8,463 bases of DNA from Bacteroidota bacterium (GTDB taxonomy: Bacteria; Bacteroidota; Bacteroidia; Chitinophagales; Chitinophagaceae): assembly GCA_947454745.1 (NCBI GenBank), contig CANGMV010000034.1:1-8463 (forward strand). The letters run 5' to 3'. The translations under genes and the position numbers were made by a program. Shown here piece by piece: positions 7,601-8,463 of this stretch (positions within the stretch are counted from its first letter, which is position 1; each line of letters starts with the position of its first letter). The notes below the pieces were generated by a model that saw only the letters and a list, made by a program, of their open reading frames with translations, did not search any database and was not told where the DNA came from.

Positions 7601-8196
7601 TCTTAGGTATTTCTATTTTTGGAATGAAACTATCAGGTGTTATGACAGGTTTGGGTATTGTTGGTCTTGCAGGTATTGTGGTTAAAAATGGTATCCTTGT
7701 AATTGAGTTCGCCGATGAGTTAAGAACTAGAGGCATGAAAACAAGAGAAGCGGTTATTCAGGCTGGTAAGACAAGAATTATTCCTGTATTACTTACTGCA
7801 TTAGCGGCTATACTTGGATTTATTCCAATTGCAGTTGGATTCAATATTAATTTCGTAACCTTATTTAGTGAATTAAATCCACATATCTTTTTTGGTGGTG
7901 ATAATGCAGCATTTTGGAAGCCTTTAAGTTGGACCATTATATTTGGTTTAGCTTTTGCTTTCTTCATGACATTGTTTATTGTACCAGGTATGTATATTAT
8001 CGCTGAAAGATTAAAACGTCCTATGCGTCGTCATTTTGGTGGAAAGTGGATTAGTTTCTTAGGTATACCTCCATTAACTTTCATCTTTATTCCTTTAATG
8101 TTTGTAACCGTGTATTTACATAAGAAAAATGTAAAGCGTCGATTAGCTAAAAATAATGCGAATGGAGATGCAACTATAAATGGATCATGGTTCTAA
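4603..8196 (+). CDS. RND-family efflux pump permease (AcrB-like, HAE1-type), enlarged
   Basis: This 1197-residue inner-membrane protein is the proton-driven pump of the complex. It has the two-fold RND design: TM1 (about 26-45), first periplasmic domain (46-344), TM2-TM6 (345-507), TM7 (602-622), second periplasmic domain (623-960), TM8-TM12 (961-1132). The proton relay known from AcrB is complete by alignment: Asp420 and Asp421 (GIIVDDAIVVIEN, TM4) match D407/D408, Lys1028 (GIVVKNGILVIEF, TM10) matches K940, and Arg1058 and Thr1065 (TRIIPVLLT, TM11) match R971 and T978. It is about 150 residues longer than AcrB. The extra length is mainly a hydrophobic insertion between TM6 and TM7 (about 515-568), a longer TM11-TM12 loop with FFGGDNAAFW (1096-1105), and a C-terminal extension with a further hydrophobic stretch (1148-1172). 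Similar enlargements occur in Bacteroidota RND pumps as I recall them. It is last in the operon, 30 bp behind the adaptor gene. Drug, lipid or other small-molecule export is plausible; the conserved aspartate pair and single lysine argue against the heavy-metal class, but substrate is unknown. Confidence 0.95.
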   Translation: MSTIHKIKEKFKEFKPTSWSITNKTSIYLLMLFISLGGIYQFLTLPKEQFPEIVIPTMYVQTIYVGNSPKDIENLVTRPLEKQIKSISGVKINKFSSVSQQDFSAITVEFSTDVKPDIALQKVKDAVDKAKSDLPNDLTQQPRVIEVNFSEQPIMYVNLSGNYNLVQLKKYADDLKDKLESVSQINRVDLVGAPEREFQINVDNYRMQSAGITFDDITAAIQRENLDLSGGLLEVGNMNRNLQLKGQLKSANDIANIIVRNTNGAPIYLKDVAKIKDTVKNNESFARLDGKNVLTLNIIKRSGENLIQTSDAVKKIVEDAEKTDLPKDVKAVISGDQSIKTKSSFTDLVNSIVIGFILVLIVLMFFMGVTNAFFVALSVPLSMFVAFVFLPAGDLVVGTHITLNFMVLFALLFGLGIIVDDAIVVIENTHRIFVQGKGKLTATTSAKMAAGEVFVPVLAGTVTTLAPFFPLLFWPGIIGKFMVYLPAMLIFTLAASLIVAFIMNPVFAVDFMNHEEAKSDEPKSAIFKKKNFWIPIGAGIVLDLMGATFLGNLLIFFMILVVANKYFIQNAIEHFQETVLPKLMDTYERILRRALSGWRPVKLLIGTFVLLIFSVVLLGLNIGSGRVGIEFFPVGDPNQIYVYLKLPTGTQVDYTDSVTKVLEHKVNKVLGIENGKKNPLVESIISNVAVGAGDPMTGDRSTRTELGRVQVNFVEFEKRDGKSTKPYLDAIRKEMKGVPGSEITVTQESSGPPTEPPVNIEIQGDDFDKLIKTSVGLKNYLDAAQIPGIEELKMDVDLQNPELTLTIDRDRALIEGVSSAQVGMQIRTALFGKEVSKIKDGKDEYKIQLRNEETQRNNLVDLLNMRISFRDMAAGGMVKNIPISSLVKVEPTNTLGSVKRKNQKRQIQLRSNVLTNQGYNPAAVNVVIAQYISNFKGIADGVSVQQTGENQQQLETVSFLGKALVIALMLILFTLVLQFNSVSKSVIILTEILFSIIGVFLGISIFGMKLSGVMTGLGIVGLAGIVVKNGILVIEFADELRTRGMKTREAVIQAGKTRIIPVLLTALAAILGFIPIAVGFNINFVTLFSELNPHIFFGGDNAAFWKPLSWTIIFGLAFAFFMTLFIVPGMYIIAERLKRPMRRHFGGKWISFLGIPPLTFIFIPLMFVTVYLHKKNVKRRLAKNNANGDATINGSWF

Positions 8197-8235
8197 ACCT
8201 TAACCCTATTCGTTTTAATTGAAATTGTAGGAATA

Positions 8236-8271
8236 CAAAAAAGCCCTTCGAGCAATCGAGGGGCTTTTTTG
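8236..8271. terminator. Strong bidirectional intrinsic terminator
   Basis: Between the convergent pump gene (stop at 8196) and the second TolC-family gene (stop at 8306) lies a 16-bp stem running from C8236 to A8251 paired with T8256 to G8271. Its centre is GCCCTTCGA / TCGAGGGGC with one T-G wobble (8247/8260) and a GCAA loop (8252-8255), a GNRA-type tetraloop. Six A residues flank the left side and six T residues the right, so a U-tract follows the stem on either strand. It should end the efflux operon transcript and the opposing transcript. The rest of the 109-bp intergenic stretch holds nothing I can identify. Confidence 0.9.
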
Positions 8272-8305
8272 TAATAAGTATTTTAACTAAATAGTAAAGT
8301 AACTA

Positions 8306-8463
8306 TTAAAATGTCAACTGATTTGATAAACGCTTTAATTCGATCTCCGCTAATTTTGCAGTGTAAACTAAATTTACCAATCTAAATCCTGCGGCTTCAA
8401 AGCTTTGCTGTGCTTGTTTTACATCCACTATCGTTGCTTGTCCTAATTGGTATTTTTGCATAA
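8306..8463 (-). CDS. TolC-family outer-membrane protein, C-terminal end (cut by window edge)
   Basis: The minus strand stays open from the window edge to a TAA at 8308-8306. The visible 51 residues include YQLGQATIVDVKQAQQSFEA followed by a helix ending AKLAEIELKRLSNQLTF. This is the usual C-terminal pattern of TolC-family channels: a Gly-x-x-x-(x)-Val-Asp-Val-x-x-Ala-Gln turn in the last repeat, then a helix with Leu near the end. It corresponds to GTGSNTEISAAQADLVSAQN in the complete channel encoded at 2026-3363, but the two are clearly different sequences, so it is a paralogue and not a duplicate. The ATG at 8461 is almost certainly an internal methionine. The rest of the gene, and any partner pump genes, lie to the right of the window. 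Confidence 0.8.
   Translation of the reverse strand, partial: MQKYQLGQATIVDVKQAQQSFEAAGFRLVNLVYTAKLAEIELKRLSNQLTF

Noticed and set aside
8306..8461. A free-standing 51-residue small protein starting at ATG 8461 on the minus strand
   Set aside because: The frame is open to the window edge and the sequence matches the end of TolC-family channels, so the methionine is internal and the gene is simply cut by the window.

Overview
The window is about 8.5 kb of AT-rich DNA. It has no Shine-Dalgarno-like motifs in front of its genes, and it has a promoter of the Bacteroidota type (TTTG, 19 bp, TAnnTTTG). The proteins also look like Bacteroidota relatives: a lipoprotein membrane-fusion protein starting CGGG, a long RND pump with a VVKNGILVIEF motif, and a Bacteroidota-style SerC. 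A Bacteroidota chromosome is the best reading; I cannot place it more finely.

Left part, minus strand (1-1312): a DUF502-family membrane protein is followed 13 bp downstream by the first 188 codons of serC (phosphoserine aminotransferase), which runs off the left edge just before its catalytic lysine. The two probably form one transcript.

Middle and right, plus strand (1367-8196): a compact four-gene operon encodes a TetR-family regulator, a TolC-family outer-membrane channel, a lipid-anchored periplasmic adaptor and a 1197-residue inner-membrane RND pump. The gaps are 17, 39 and 30 bp. Together these would form a tripartite proton-driven efflux complex spanning both membranes, controlled by the TetR repressor at the head of its own operon. 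All five proton-relay residues known from AcrB can be placed in the pump. The 54-bp divergent intergenic region holds a perfect 11+11 bp inverted repeat that covers the -33 element and fills the promoter spacer; it is the obvious candidate operator.

Right edge (8197-8463): a strong, symmetrical (bidirectional) terminator separates the operon from the 3' end of a convergent minus-strand gene, which encodes the last 51 or so residues of a second TolC-family protein.

I see no mobile element, CRISPR array, RNA gene or clearly new system. The layout is a recognisable efflux operon. The points that deserve a second look are the operator, possible shared control of the divergent DUF502-serC unit, and extra hydrophobic segments in the RND pump that AcrB lacks.
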